Positions 34,990 to 46,801 of a stretch of 57,500 nucleotides of DNA are shown here, in pieces. Position numbers and translations under genes: made by a program. The stretch lies in contig NC_135567.1 of the NCBI RefSeq assembly GCF_964340395.1, positions 3,932,399 through 3,989,898 on the forward strand, given 5' to 3'. The DNA comes from Glandiceps talaboti. Lineage: Eukaryota > Hemichordata > Enteropneusta > Spengelidae. The notes under the pieces are model-generated. The model worked only from the letters and a program-made list of their open reading frames with translations, ran no database searches and was not told the DNA's origin. Positions within the stretch are counted from its first letter, which is position 1. Every line of letters begins with the position of its first letter.

Positions 34990-35597
34990 AATCACAAGAA
35001 CTGATTAGATTTTGGTAATATTAATGAGCGGGCATTTGCATAAGCGATGTTTTTTTTTTTTTGGTAGAAATTAGGCTTTCTGCAAATTAAACGTGATTTT
35101 GTACATGCATTATCCATAACAAAGGACATATGTCGCATATAGTTTGTTGATGTAACTTATAGTTTTAAAATGAATAATTTGCATAATTAATGATTTGTAG
35201 AAATTAGGCTATATCTTATGTGAATGCAAACGTCAATATTTGGTACAACAACCATAACAAAAGCACACATGTTTAAAAAGCAAGTTGGAACAGTCTTTAG
35301 TTCTAATGAGTAATTTGCATAATTAATGATGTTCAGTAATTAAGCCATATCTAAAGAATGCACACATCAATTCCACAACATTTAGTACATACACTAACCA
35401 TATTAAGCAAAGTTTGTTGGCATAATATTTGGTTTCAATGGGTATTCTACATAATTAATGATATTTGGTAATTAAGACATACCTATAGAATGCACCCTTC
35501 AAAGTTTATGTCCTTTGATATATCAACCATAACAATGCACATATATCCTATAAAGCCTGTTGACATAGCTTTCATTTTTTAATGAGTAATTTCCATA
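34990..35597. repeat. Diverged tandem repeats (about 135-145 bp), left part
   Basis: TAATTTGCATAATTAATGAT and close forms recur near 35168, 35310, 35450 and 35588, with 'gtaattaaGxCATAxCt' and 'catcaaTTccAcAA' type blocks between. The array is cut at 35598 by the DIRS-type element and resumes at 39899. Confidence 0.6.
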
Positions 35598-36022
35598 GTG
35601 ATGGCTAACTTTTGTTTGGGAACTTGTGGGTAGAGATGTGAAACGCCTTGTAACGTCATATGTAGGAATAAGTGATGAATGACTTGGCCATCAAAACCGT
35701 TCAGTTCATGTAAAATGCGAATGGCATTCAGGTAATTTCTCAAAGTACCAATGTTCTTTGTTGTCTCTGATAAAAATTGAATGAACAATGATAACACTGT
35801 GGGTGAAGCTGGAACCGGCTTCAAACCGTAGAAAATACAAAACAGGAAATAGGTCTTCCATTGGGAACGGAAATTCCTCAAGGTGCCTTGTGCGTAAGCT
35901 GCAGACATGGTAAACGTCAACTTCCTTTGAAGTGCTGCTAGTCCTGGTAAGGTGGCTTCTGATCCTGTGGAGAGGGAAAAGGAATTACCAGGTATGAGTG
36001 AATTTGAAGAGAGTGCCATCAA
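35579..36022 (-). pseudogene. DIRS tyrosine recombinase, N-terminal half only
   Basis: The reading starts inside the end of the RT ORF. It contains a core-binding (SAM-like) domain: LTFTMSAAYAQGTLRNFRSQ, WKTYFLFC, PASPTVLSLFIQFLSE, TLRNYLNAIRILHE. The catalytic domain with the R...HxxR...Y residues is missing. The element ends after ...VPKQKLAI and the last few codons come from flanking DNA. A functional recombinase is not possible from this copy. Confidence 0.8.
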
Positions 36023-37933
36023 CAGGTCTCTCTGTCATGTGTGTACCCCCAACTGCAGTGGTAAATTTGTGGTAACTATTATCATCACTGTCCCAACGAC
36101 TCAGAATGTCAGCTTTTCTGTTGTTACAACCAGCGATATGGATGGCCTTGATATGAAATTGGTATTTTGCCGCAACAAACCACACCTCCCTGACACAATC
36201 TAGCATGACAGGGTCCCTTGTACGACCAGCATTAAGAACATGCACTGTGGCTTCATTGTCACACTGGATGAGTATTTGGTGGCCGCTAAGTTTGTTCGCC
36301 CAGAGTTTGCAAGCAACCATAACAGCCATGATTTCAAGGCAGCTGATGTGATAATGCTGTTTAATAACAGCTGGAGGAAAAGGACAGTGAAAGTACTCAT
36401 TCATAAATGTACCACCGGCACCAGTAAGACATGCGTCAGTGGTAAGCAATTCATCTGCCGAACACCAATACTCAGTAGGTATCATGGAAACACCATTAAA
36501 CTGGTCCAAAAAGGATATCCACCATTGTATGTCCTTCTTCATGTCCTTGTTAACATGGAAACGGTGGTGATTCCGGCGTAACTTGCGTAAAGTATCCAAG
36601 AGCCTAGAAACAAATACTCTGCCTGGCCGGACACAGCCAGATAAGAAGGCAAGTCTGCCAATCAATGACTGGAGGTCTCTCTTGGTGGCCCGTTTACGAG
36701 ACATCCACTCGGGTAGATATTGTTTTATTTCTGTAAGTTTATCATCAGGGATTCTGATAGTCATATCTATAGTATTGAACTGGCGACCTAGGAATGTCAT
36801 GACAGGGGCTGGGGGACATGCTTTTTCCGGTGATTCCTCCAACCCAAGTTCTTGTAATAATTTCCCCAACTGCTGAAAAGACTGCTCGGCTTTGTCAGGA
36901 GACTCGACCCCACCAAAGTCATCCAAATAGTTAACACACCTACCGCCCTCTTGTTCAAAAATATATCTCACTGCATTGGTAGTGCGCTGACAAGCAATAG
37001 AAGCCATTCTCAACCCGAATGGCAATTTGGTATCAAAAAAGATCATGTCCTTCCAGCTATATCCAAGTAAAAAGTAATCATGTGGATCAACAGGAATTTG
37101 ACGGTAAGCCCGTCTTAAATCCCTTTTATACAAAAAACATCCTGGGCCTTTCTCTCTGATGAGATTAGTGAGGTTATCCACAGTAGGGTACGACAGTGAG
37201 AAAGGGCCATCCAAATAGTTATCAGTAGGTATACCATCGTTCACTGACTGACCTAGGGGGAAACTCAGGTCAACGACAACTCGTCTATCTAGGGAGTTTT
37301 TCTTTTCCACCGTTTGAAGTGGTGAAAGCATGATTCCCTTATCAAAGGGGTTCTGACTGAAAGGGCCCACTGTACCACCCAGTGACACCTCCTTATAGAT
37401 GTACCTGTCAACATGATCTGAGTAAGTATACGCTGATTGATGATTAGTAAACACCGAACTTGGATGTGATTCTAAGGAGTAATTCAGTGGCCACCCATAC
37501 TCAAGGAAATCACATACTTGTTTGTCATCGTAAAACTGCAGTTTGGCTCTCCAAATGGGGATGTATAAGTTTGATTGAACCGGGATTTTTAAGCCCTCAT
37601 AGTTAGGTAATGAAGAATTGTAGACCTTGACGTGATCAGTGATAAATATGTCTGCTGTAGGAGACAATGTAGGGGGCCACCCAGCTGTGGTGAAACTAGT
37701 GCTAATGGGGTGAAAAATATCAGCCTCTGGATTCAGTGTAGTGTCAGAGATGTAACCCTCATCAGTAGTAGCGATTAAATTGTTTGCAATAGCAGGTACT
37801 GTACAAACTTGCGATAAAGTATTATGAGAGGTTGTGAAGTCCTGGTTGGAACCTGGTTCAAAGTGTTGTACTGGTTTAGGTAATGGAACCGCGTAGTCAC
37901 AGCATGTACCATTCTTAGTGGATAAAGTATTAG
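35985..37933 (-). CDS. DIRS reverse transcriptase-RNase H
   Basis: The frame is open from the T-run; the first obvious family similarity is near 37600. RT motifs: RRVVVDLSFPLGQSVNDGIP, FLYKRDLRRAYRQIPVDPHD, LPFGLRMASIACQRTTNAVR, and the catalytic VNYLDDFGG (near 36915-36935). The thumb includes FLGRQFNTIDMTIRIPDDKL and LIGRLAFLSGCVRPGR. RNase H follows with TTDACLTGAGG, ISCLEIMAVMVACKLWA, IQCDNEATVHVLN and HIAGCNNRKADILSRWDSDD, so the catalytic acidic residues are present. No stop interrupts it. No ATG is present before the gag overlap, consistent with expression as a fusion. Confidence 0.9.
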
Positions 37934-39625
37934 GAAAAAAACACCATTGTCAGAATGCACTATAAGTGATTGAGCAGTGGCTGTGCACTGCTGTGTAGAT
38001 AACTTTGTTGTACTATTATCCAAAGTAGGTGACTGATCATTGAGTGACATATGCGATGCATTTGGATCTATTGAATGTTGATTCATATGCCTATGTTGAC
38101 TATTGTCCTTGATGGAGACTGTATTAATAGACTTAGAAACTGGACAACTATCTGTGACTATGGTGGAGGATAAATTATCATTATGGGTAATTCTCAGGGG
38201 TGTGACAATCTCTGTTTCTGGAAACTTGGAACTAGATGGATGAATATCTGACACTGATTGATTGTCATTGATAATATCTATACTGGGTTCTTGTGGTAAT
38301 GTCAAATTATTATTCTCAGTGAAACAGTGTGGATATACTGACTTGTCCCTGTCATCTACCACTTCAGAACTAAGAGAATCATTATGTAAATTACACTTAC
38401 TCTCGTAAGGGTTTATCTCAGTATCAACATTACTTAATGTACATGCATTGGTTGCTTGTGAGGAGAAACCATTCCTCCATAAATTATGTATACATTTCAA
38501 CGGTAATGTTTGAGTACCCTCATGAACAAAATTGACCACGGAAGAACTGTTCTGACTTGTATAGTTTAATCGAGTATTATTATAATGTGATGGAAAGTTC
38601 CTATTTCTAACCTGACTTCTCTTTCCAAAGTTTCTGGATGTCTCCGCTCTGAACTTCGGGTCATTGTGAGGACATTTAACTCTGGAATGTTCTACCGTCG
38701 TCTTCCGGTACTTGTAACAGGCACTGCAGATATGCTTGTACTTGCAGTTTATATTGTCGTTGCATCCACTTTCCTGGTTGTACGCCCAGCAAAACTGTGT
38801 TGAGTCACTAACACTGGTCGATTTGAACTTCGTTGGCTTGGCCTGCTTGATCTCGGCTGCACGTGGGTACAAATACAGTTCTTTGAGGTCATGACCATCA
38901 CTATCCCAGCATCGGCGACCACATTCGATATCTTGCAGAAATGCACCATGAAACTTTAAAACAGCATCCCATGGGTAGACTGATGCAAATCTCATGAGCA
39001 TGTTCAGGTGTTGTAAACGCATTGTCTTTTCAGTATCAGATAATACATTCGACAACAGAATTGATGTAAAACCTTCCACGAATTCGTTCATTGTCATTGA
39101 GTCATAAGTTATTTCCTTGCCGGCTCCGAATGGACGTGGTTGGGCTGTCATGTGAGGCCAGGAAACCTTGATGGTGGCGTCGTCTTTCCTAGTAAGGAAA
39201 CGCTGAGACTTACCCAATTTAACACTGGAACTGCAGTCCTGGGTTTGGTTGAGGAAATCCGGAACGTAGGTGTGCTGGGCATCTCGTAGGTCACGTTTTA
39301 GCTGAACGTCTGCGTCTGCCATTTGCCTCAGCTGATCGATGTTTACATTCGGAACTGGCCCGTTCGCGCCCGAATGTTGCAAAGTTGTAGCAGAAATCCC
39401 CTGTGAGCCATTACGGGTACAAGGTGGAGACGGGTTCCCGCCTTGATAAATTTCTGTCCGTAAGTTGTTAACCTCATCTCTCAATGACCTAAACTGACAC
39501 AGGATTTCAGATGCAATACTTGTAGATAGGGAATCGTTTTGAATGTCCGTCGATGGGGAAGTTTTTCTGGTTCTCGGTCTCCCACGAGGTTTGGTACTGT
39601 TTTTCTTCGCTGCTACACTTAGCAT
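37775..39625 (-). CDS. DIRS gag-like protein
   Basis: I chose the ATG at 39625; the longer frame to 39646 has no ATG. Residues 8-20 are a basic AT-hook-like string (KPRGRPRTRK). The middle holds a helical gag-type region (NEFVEGFTSILLSNVLSDTE). A cysteine/histidine cluster follows (FCWAYNQESGCNDNINCKYK, then HICSACYKY and HSRVKCP), of the type seen in DIRS/Ngaro gags. The C-terminal 250 residues are Ser/Asn/Thr-rich and probably disordered. The 0-frame stop at 37775 lies beyond a T-run where the pol frame opens, so the last 55 codons may not be the normal end. Confidence 0.75.
   Translation of the reverse strand: MLSVAAKKNSTKPRGRPRTRKTSPSTDIQNDSLSTSIASEILCQFRSLRDEVNNLRTEIYQGGNPSPPCTRNGSQGISATTLQHSGANGPVPNVNIDQLRQMADADVQLKRDLRDAQHTYVPDFLNQTQDCSSSVKLGKSQRFLTRKDDATIKVSWPHMTAQPRPFGAGKEITYDSMTMNEFVEGFTSILLSNVLSDTEKTMRLQHLNMLMRFASVYPWDAVLKFHGAFLQDIECGRRCWDSDGHDLKELYLYPRAAEIKQAKPTKFKSTSVSDSTQFCWAYNQESGCNDNINCKYKHICSACYKYRKTTVEHSRVKCPHNDPKFRAETSRNFGKRSQVRNRNFPSHYNNTRLNYTSQNSSSVVNFVHEGTQTLPLKCIHNLWRNGFSSQATNACTLSNVDTEINPYESKCNLHNDSLSSEVVDDRDKSVYPHCFTENNNLTLPQEPSIDIINDNQSVSDIHPSSSKFPETEIVTPLRITHNDNLSSTIVTDSCPVSKSINTVSIKDNSQHRHMNQHSIDPNASHMSLNDQSPTLDNSTTKLSTQQCTATAQSLIVHSDNGVFFLILYPLRMVHAVTTRFHYLNQYNTLNQVPTRTSQPLIILYRKFVQYLLLQTI
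37934..37940 (-). promoter_or_regulatory. Candidate -1 frameshift site TTTTTTC
   Basis: In the gag frame the codons are GTT TTT TTC, so the heptamer T_TTT_TTC has the X_XXY_YYZ form. A -1 shift here enters the RT frame, which is open from this point to 35985 and is closed by a TGA only four codons upstream. The alternative is a one-base homopolymer indel that split a formerly single frame. Confidence 0.4.
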
Positions 39626-39898
39626 AGTAAAGGCTGAAGAAAACACACGATCCTGGTGAAAGGCAAAAAGCCGCTCAGTCCTTAAAGTGTTGCTAGAGAT
39701 TAGATATGTGTATAATCGTGGTCCGATACAACAGGAATGGATGATTTACGTGATTATTTTAGATACTTTGGGCCAAGCTGCGATCAAGATGACTGGCTAA
39801 CTTGACTGGCAACCAAAGTGATGAACAAGGTCAAAGTTCAATAACTAACTAATTAAACCCTTTGAGGGCGCTCCATTCTCACTTCCTCAAATGGTCAC

Positions 39899-40260
39899 AA
39901 TTTCCATAATGAATGATTTTTGGTAATTAGTTTATATCTTAAAAATGCAAACTTCAAATTTCATTTAACTTGATACAGCCATCAACCATAACAATCACAT
40001 GTGTTTGAAGTATATTTGATGTAGTTTTTCATTGTGATATTTAATTTGCATAAATAATCATTTTTGATAATTATGCAACATATTTAGAATGCAAGCTATA
40101 AATTTAAGATATTTTAGGACATGTATTGATGATAAAAATGTGCATGTCTTGGTGTGTCCTTTAAAGCTTGTTGATGTAGCTTATAATCTTAATGATAATT
40201 TGCATAATTTAAGAAGTTAGATAATTAGGAAATATATTAACTGTGTAAACTCTAAATTTC
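39899..40260. repeat. Diverged tandem repeats, right part
   Basis: AATTTCCATAATGAATGATTTTTGGTAATTAG, TAATTTGCATAAATAATCATT and TAATTTGCATAATTTAAGAA occur at about 145-bp spacing. This is the continuation of the 34990-35597 array after the DIRS insertion. Confidence 0.55.
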
Positions 40261-43115
40261 ATATAGTTTCATATTACTTTTTTTCCCAATTAGTACATCA
40301 TCTATAATACCAATAGCCCAGAATTTTGCATGCCAATATTTTGTTTAGGAAAAAATGTAAAAACCTTTATGGGTTCTCCCAGCATACAAAGTAGGTTTAA
40401 TAGTCGACTTCCGGTTCTCCCAGCATGCAAAGTAGGTTCAATTGTTGATTGGGTGTACCGATATACACCCAAACCCAATAAGAATGTGCAATTCAGGGTT
40501 TGAAATTATGAAAATTAAAGTTCATGGAAGCAAGACAAGTTTTACTGATTTTTAAAGCCGTGTATCTGTACAACATTAATCCAAAGCGATTTCAAGTTAA
40601 ATGTTATATATTTTTTTTAAATGAGTCCAATGTAAACCACTGTAAAGGGTGTAAAATAACTATCTGAAATGTACGTTACATCTGGGAAGACCACAATATA
40701 CATGGAATTATACAATAAAGCTTTTGTAATTTTACGATGTTACCTTATGTGTATTTTAACTGAATCTCATTTTATGTGAAAAGCCGTATGATGGCTGTGG
40801 TTGAATTTGTATTTCGTAGCAGTACTGGTCATATGTTATATGTGATATTATGATTATTAGGAATTTTGTGGCATCGGGTGCATCAAGCGTCTGCCATTAG
40901 GTGTATGTAAGTGACATGTCGTTTCATTTCAAGTCGTTTTACTTAACATAGTAACTCAATATCTACTAAACCGATGTACCATAGTTGAAAGTGCAAACCC
41001 CTTTAGAAAACGAATTGTTTGTTCAAATTTATCACCATTGAGTATGTAACGTACATTTCAACTGTAAGAACTGAAAACCTTTTATATTTTCCAAGATTAG
41101 AGACGTTATTAGAAAAACTTTTTATTTGACATTTGTGTTGACAACTTGACATAACATACGTTTACGAAGACCATGTACTGAAAACGACCACATGAAAACC
41201 CCATTATTACCCCATGATAACCACATTATAGTATATTTTGCGCATGCGTAGATGATTTTCAAAAGAAAAATCAAAACGGTCTGTTTTTTTCAGAAAAAGT
41301 AAGCTTTTTAGATTAAAATGTTAAAGTAACGACTGTCCATTTTACATATCATAATCTCAAAATCGCATTTTTGACACTTAATTTTGTCTTTTAACGAACA
41401 CTGAACATATAAACACGGCAACGGACATTTCCTTGAGAATCCTTAGTCTGTTTCATGAAACTTTGTTTGTGGAATGTACTGTTTATATTGATCATAACTG
41501 CTGTAATATGAATATATAAAATGTAAACACAATGCTAAACGTCGCCTAAAGTCCGTATAATGTTATATCAAACAATTCACATATCGGCAGAATTTATTTA
41601 TGGTATCGAACATTTCATGATGTATTGTTCATCAAACAGAGATGCCATTATTTCAATCATATTGTGATCGTCAAGGTTTTTTTCTGCCTTGCTTTTTGAG
41701 ACAGATGAATTTAATTTAGTTGTGACTAGTTTATCTTTTCGGTTTTTATTCTTTTTCTGTGCCATGATTGGTTTGGCTGGGTACAGTTTGTTCAATAGTA
41801 CATTACTTTGAATTCTAACAAGTCCCATTGTTTTGCTAATTGTGTCTTTCATATAATTGGGACGCTTTGATATGGGAACTATGTGTTGTCTTGAAGACTA
41901 GAAGATTCACTTGTGTTGGTGTCCGATTTCGGAGATATGTCTCTCTATTCTTATATTAGACTCCATCTATTGAGCGAACTACTTCTGATTCATTTTATCC
42001 TCTTTGTGTCAGTTTGTTTATGAAGAATTCCATTTTGTTTTGGAAATTTTCTTCGTTTAACTTACTGCATGTTCGTATGTATCTCATTGTTTGAGTTTGG
42101 GCGACACGATTGTCTGTGGAGTTACTGGAAAGTGTCAGTTGGTTTAGTATTTATTTTTGATATCCAATCTCTTAGTTTTTTTTTTGAATCTCAGACCGTT
42201 GTGAATTACCACCAGGTCAAGATGTACCACTTCCTTTTCCGAGCTGACCAACGAAAATTTAAATGTTTGGTGTATCATTTATGGTTTCACTCAATTAAAG
42301 CGGAGTGTCGGGTGTAAAAGGCCCCCTAACTTCGCGGGGGTTATTGTCAAATTTGAATACAGACTGTTAACAACGTTTTGATCCCTCTCTGAAAAGTCGT
42401 GATAACAATGAGCAGCTGGTGATTTTCGTAATAAATTTGGTATGTGTAGACTTGTGAATGTCTGTTGAATGCGGGTGTGGTCACAGAAAGGTGATATTTA
42501 AACATGGTAGAGACAATTTCGTACAAAACACGGTCAAACTGGGTCTGTTCGTTACTAGTGAAAAGTCGTTACTTTTCAAACCCGGGATTAAAACGCCTGT
42601 CAATCACACTTGTTCAAATACGGGTACGTTAATCCACGAAAGTTTGTGTAACAATCAAAGTTATCTTGAAGTAAATATGATTTGTAATCAGTACCTCTCC
42701 ATGCCCAAGCATAACGGTACATGCATGCTTGCTTTCAGAAAACATCTCTGCATTATTCCCGATGTCTATGCATATAAGTAACGACTGAAAGATCTCAAAA
42801 AACAGAATAGCGAACACTACTAATAGGTTGATTTTAGCGTCTAACTGTTCAAGGAAACAACATTTTTATCAAGAGGATTTTGTTAACACCGGGCCATGTA
42901 CTTCCACTGACCAAGTTTTCTGACATACGGAACGTGCAAACGATCAATTGTAGTTTTTGAGTCTAATTGTCAAAGTAGGATAGTGAAAATAAAACTAATA
43001 AACGGTTAGGTCGGTAGTTCTCTTTTGGGAATATGTGGTGGCCCTGAAAAGGGCCGTTTGGTTTGTGTATGCCTTCGCACACCAATACATAGTAACTTAC
43101 AAACAACGTAGTACA
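40261..43115. other. Gene-poor region; one weak lysine-rich ORF
   Basis: The only item of note besides AT-rich DNA is a minus-strand ORF at 41852-41598 (84 codons, ATG start, KKNKNRKDKLVTTKLNSSVS). I do not recognise it and have no support beyond its length. A short direct repeat (GGTTCTCCCAGCAT(A/G)CAAAGTAGGTT) occurs at 40371 and 40412. Confidence 0.3.
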
Positions 43116-43542
43116 CTACTCCCACCTATGACCGACGTACGGATTTCGGTGGTTTGGGTAGAGAGATCGTACGGAGTCTATGACGCACTTTGGCATCACC
43201 TCTCTCCTTGTGACGACTACGCCATCCATACGCATTAGACGCCTCTTCTCTCTCAAGTACCGGTCGTCTCTCCATGCGCCACGTCTATCTAGGAGGGTCC
43301 AATATTTCTTATAACGGACTTTCCGCAGACCGGCATTCTGGTCGCGTCCTTGCTGACCTGTGCCAAACCAACTTGGCTGTGAACTTGACGCACATGGTTG
43401 GCACATACAGTATCTGCATTCATCTGCAGACATCTCCCTCGGTACCTCGAGATCTATCTGGTTACCGATCGGCATACTTTGACATGGCTCTTCAGGACGG
43501 TCGGGTGATCTGTCAACTACCTGAAGCTCCCAATCACAATGA
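43116..43542 (-). CDS. P2RX7-C-like domain exon
   Basis: The minus-strand frame follows an acceptor (gcatttttcag) and is open to a TAG at 43116. A cysteine cluster (DECRYCMCQPC) is followed after a gap by RKVRYKKYWTLLDRRG and then VVVTRREVMPKCVIDSVRSL and YPNHRNPYVGHRW. The order Y-x-x-Y/W...G...P-x-C-x-x-x-x-[IV]-R-x-x-[FY]-P-x-x-x-x-x-Y-x-G matches the intracellular C-terminal domain of P2X7 receptors, which also occurs as a stand-alone zinc-binding domain in many invertebrate proteins. The usual CC pair after the first cysteines is not seen, so it may be partial. No ATG is in frame. It points away from the transposase gene at 46802. Confidence 0.5.
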
Positions 43543-43559
43543 CTGAAAAATGCCACGAT

Positions 43560-46395
43560 GGCAGATTCTTACTCTTCGGTGATGTTGATTGTTATGTTAC
43601 GAGACATGGTCGCTACGAAACCGAAGACTGATGATTTGACCGGGGAAAGTGTCAGCTTTTATAGATCGATTATGGTGACAATCAGTCTGTCAGTTTTCAA
43701 AACTGTCTTCGGACAAGGAAATCGTCTCTATTCCATTTGCATTTCTGCACAGACAATGTTGCTTCTTTCCTGTATCTCACCATTATGATCTTCATTGTGT
43801 TGTATGCATACAGCAAGGCGCCAATGCCATCGTTTACCACGAAAGTGTACAGATAAATGACTAGTTTTTACTAGAAATGCATAATGTATAAAATGTTACT
43901 TTCGTATACATTCGTTATAATTGGCAAATTCATATTGTGGTCTTTTTTGTTTGTTTACGCGTCTGAAAGAGGTAAGGGGGCTGTGCTCTTAGTTTACACG
44001 AACCAAATCATGACTATAGTTATACTCTTTTGTCACGAGTACGCCAAACGTAACTGGGAGATAATAAATTATGATTTCACGCACTTTATTTTTGGAATTC
44101 GGGGTATTCACATGACGAACAATGGTATGTCGTATTTCAAGCTCACAATCAAAAGAAAGTCTCGCTATTTCAAGGAAATGTCGCGACATCTAAAAACCAT
44201 TTTCTCATGCTTCTAGCAAACGAATAATTATATCCCTGAGATTTTTTGGAAGACTAGCAGTCTACTTTCTGAAATCGGAAAATAAAAATTAGCACATATT
44301 GGGACGATTTTGTTTGGTATCGGAAAACGAAAAAGTTACTTCGAGCCTCGATTCATTTTTTAATTGTAGCCATTTTTTTCGTTCTTTCTTTCTGTCTTCT
44401 GAGTGTCTATCTGACTTTCTATATTTCTTGATGTGGTCCCAAAGGTGGATTTTTTTGTGTGTCTGAAGATTACAACATCATCGAAACATGAGGGTTATAC
44501 TTCCATGATCGAAATAAAGTGTATGTATTCGTACGGGGAAAAAATCACCTTGAGATGAATATTTGTTTCTTTCACTACAGTTTCTCTGTGAAATGAGAAG
44601 GTTTCTCGGGGTGTTTATATCTTGAGATCGGATTATTTGTTACCATTTCTGTCGATGTACAGTACAGACCATTTACAGGCGAAACAATCCTCTGAATCCT
44701 TGGTGTGTATGCAACCATAGACCCTACACAGGTAGGGTGTGATAATTCATAGATTATTTACACATACAATTAGGTACTAAACAAGTGGCAAGTGGTCCCC
44801 ACATATTGTAGATTTCCTGTGCATTGCAGAAATCAACTTGAACAAACCTTCCCACAATAGACCAATTTCTTTGGTTGAATATCGTACAAATCTCCAAATT
44901 CTTCTCTTGCGGATTATGACACAGTTGGACATTTCCAGTAATGATAATATACATAATAATAGCTGAAGGTCTCGAGAAACTTACTTTCTTCCCATCTAGA
45001 ATATCCCGTTATCTCACTTCGATGTAATTATTATGCTTTCAGAACAGGAACGTATACAGTTACCTCGCGATAGTTTCACGACTTTGTTTCGAAAGAAGAT
45101 TTATCCCTACATTTCTAGATGGAAATATTTGCTTTCCGGAATCGTCAATAAATTGATCGAGACCTCGTTATATTTTTGTTTTGTTTTTGATTCGTGAAAA
45201 ACGAAAAAAGATATCTCGAAATATTTTTATTTTCTTTTGGATTGACGAAAAAATGTTCTCAAGATACAATGTTATATTTCAGAAAACGAAAGAAAACGTT
45301 ACGTTATCTCATTCTTAGGGTCACAGAAAATGGCAACATCTTGCTTTAAATCGCGGAAAACGAGCTAGAATCTTTGGGTAATGAGAGCGTTTCTCGAGGT
45401 GGCTATATCTTGAGATCAGATTATTTGTTACCATTTCTCTTGATGTACAGTACAGGTCATTTACTACCTAAGCATACTTTTCGTCACTTTGCGTGTATGT
45501 GTGTGGTTCTCTATTTGTATACATTACAATATTGTGGACAAGTGTATCATGTATGTATATTTTTCTTTCACATATATGTATCGACTTGTTATAGACCTAT
45601 GTTCGAATGAACTGTCCGTCAACAGTTACTAAAATGTTGTATACAACAAACATGCTGGTGATGGGGGTGATAATTCACCGATTATTTGTAAGTGCAATAA
45701 AGTAATAAACAAGTGGTCTCAACATATTATATATTTCCTGTGCATTGAACTATCCAAAAACTTCCCCACAATAGACCAAGGTTTGTTGAACTGGGTGACA
45801 ATCACCCTTTATTACACCCTTTGTCTTTCTCCAGTTTTGATACAGATAATGTGTCAAAAGTGAAAGTACTCTTACTATCAACTACACCATTGACGTTAGT
45901 GAAAACGTAAAATTTAATTCTTTACAAGTGACAGATTTGTTCTGTTCGATGGACTTTTGACAACTCACATGACTAGAAACAAACACAGTAAAAATGTTCT
46001 ATGGAATTACATCAATTGTATCATGTTGGTACTAATGACTAGTTTCAGCTCAGACCACTAAAAGTCTAGGTGTTTCAGTAATTGTTCTCGTGCGAGCACT
46101 GTGTCCTTTTCGCTCACGGAAACACATGTTGCGCTTCCGGTAGCCAAGCCAAGCCAAGCCAAACCATGTAACTAAAAATCACTAGTGAAGATATAGACAT
46201 TCATTCAACCGACAACTGTCATTCCGTTCGCCACTGTCTTACTGCTCTTGTCACTGCTATTCGTTACAATTGTACTCAGGTTTGCAAAGTTTTTTAAAAA
46301 GGTTTTTTGATTCCGTTTTTTTTTTGTATTTTCATATCGTTCCAAAGTATCGTTATCATTTCATCCATTTTTAAAAGTATTTTTTTGCAGTTAGT
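43560..46395. other. No supported gene; diverged segmental duplication
   Basis: Two blocks occur twice in direct orientation. The first (near 44612-44680 and 45400-45465) shares TATATCTTGAGATC(G/A)GATTATTTGTTACCATTTCT. The second (near 44738-44880 and 45666-45785) shares GTGATAATTCA(T/C) and TTTCCTGTGCATTG...CCCACAATAGACCAA. The offsets (788 and 928 bp) differ by an indel of about 140 bp. ORFs here look random. Confidence 0.55.
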
Positions 46396-46401
46396 TAATT
46401 T

Positions 46402-46672
46402 TAGATTTAAATTTTCAACGTTTTTGAGTGATTTTGCAGTTTCAGTTTAGTGTATAGATATTTCTTTTTCAAAATATATAGTTTCAAAGTAGATTTAAAT
46501 TTTCAACGTTTTTGAGTGATTTTGCAGTTTTAGTTTCGTGTATGGATATTTCTTTTTCAAAATACTAGTATACAGTTTCAAAGTAGATTTAAATTGTCAA
46601 CGTTTTGAGTGATTTTGCAGTTAGTTTTAGTGAATAGATTATAAATTCTTTTTAAGAAAAAAAATAGTTTCA
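46402..46672. repeat. Three tandem copies of a 90-bp unit upstream of the transposase
   Basis: AGATTTAAATTTTCAACGTTTTTGAGTGATTTTGCAGTT, then TAGTTT(C/A)GTGTATxGATATTTCTTTTTCAAAATA, repeats at 46402, 46491 and 46584. The last copy ends about 130 bp before the transposase start codon, so it lies in the 5' untranslated or promoter region. Confidence 0.85.
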
Positions 46673-46801
46673 AAGTACATTTACCTTTTCATTGTTTTTA
46701 AATTTTTCGTACTTTTGTAAAACATAATTTTTATTCAGTACTCTTTTTCACCTCGGTACATCAATTTTGTGAATAATATTTTGGGAGAGCATTAACTAAC
46801 A

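Larger units (their letters stand above)
35598..39898 (-). mobile_element. DIRS-type retrotransposon, defective tyrosine recombinase
   Basis: On the minus strand the order is gag-like ORF, RT/RNase H, then the start of a tyrosine recombinase overlapping the RT end by 38 nt. This is the DIRS-order arrangement (tyrosine recombinase instead of integrase, no protease). The insertion cuts a diverged tandem repeat, and AATTTCCATA occurs on both sides (35588-35597 and 39899-39908). The flanking repeat normally has AATTTGCATA, so the shared C argues for a real 10-bp duplication. DIRS elements normally leave none. No split or inverted terminal repeats were found, and the recombinase catalytic half is absent, so this copy is 3' truncated. 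Confidence 0.8.

Noticed and set aside
41598-41852. 84-codon lysine-rich minus-strand ORF as a gene
   Set aside because: It has an ATG and plausible composition, but no recognisable domain, splice context or conservation evidence.
42458-42781. 107-codon ORF with several cysteines
   Set aside because: There is no motif pattern or splice evidence; its length is within chance expectation for this region.
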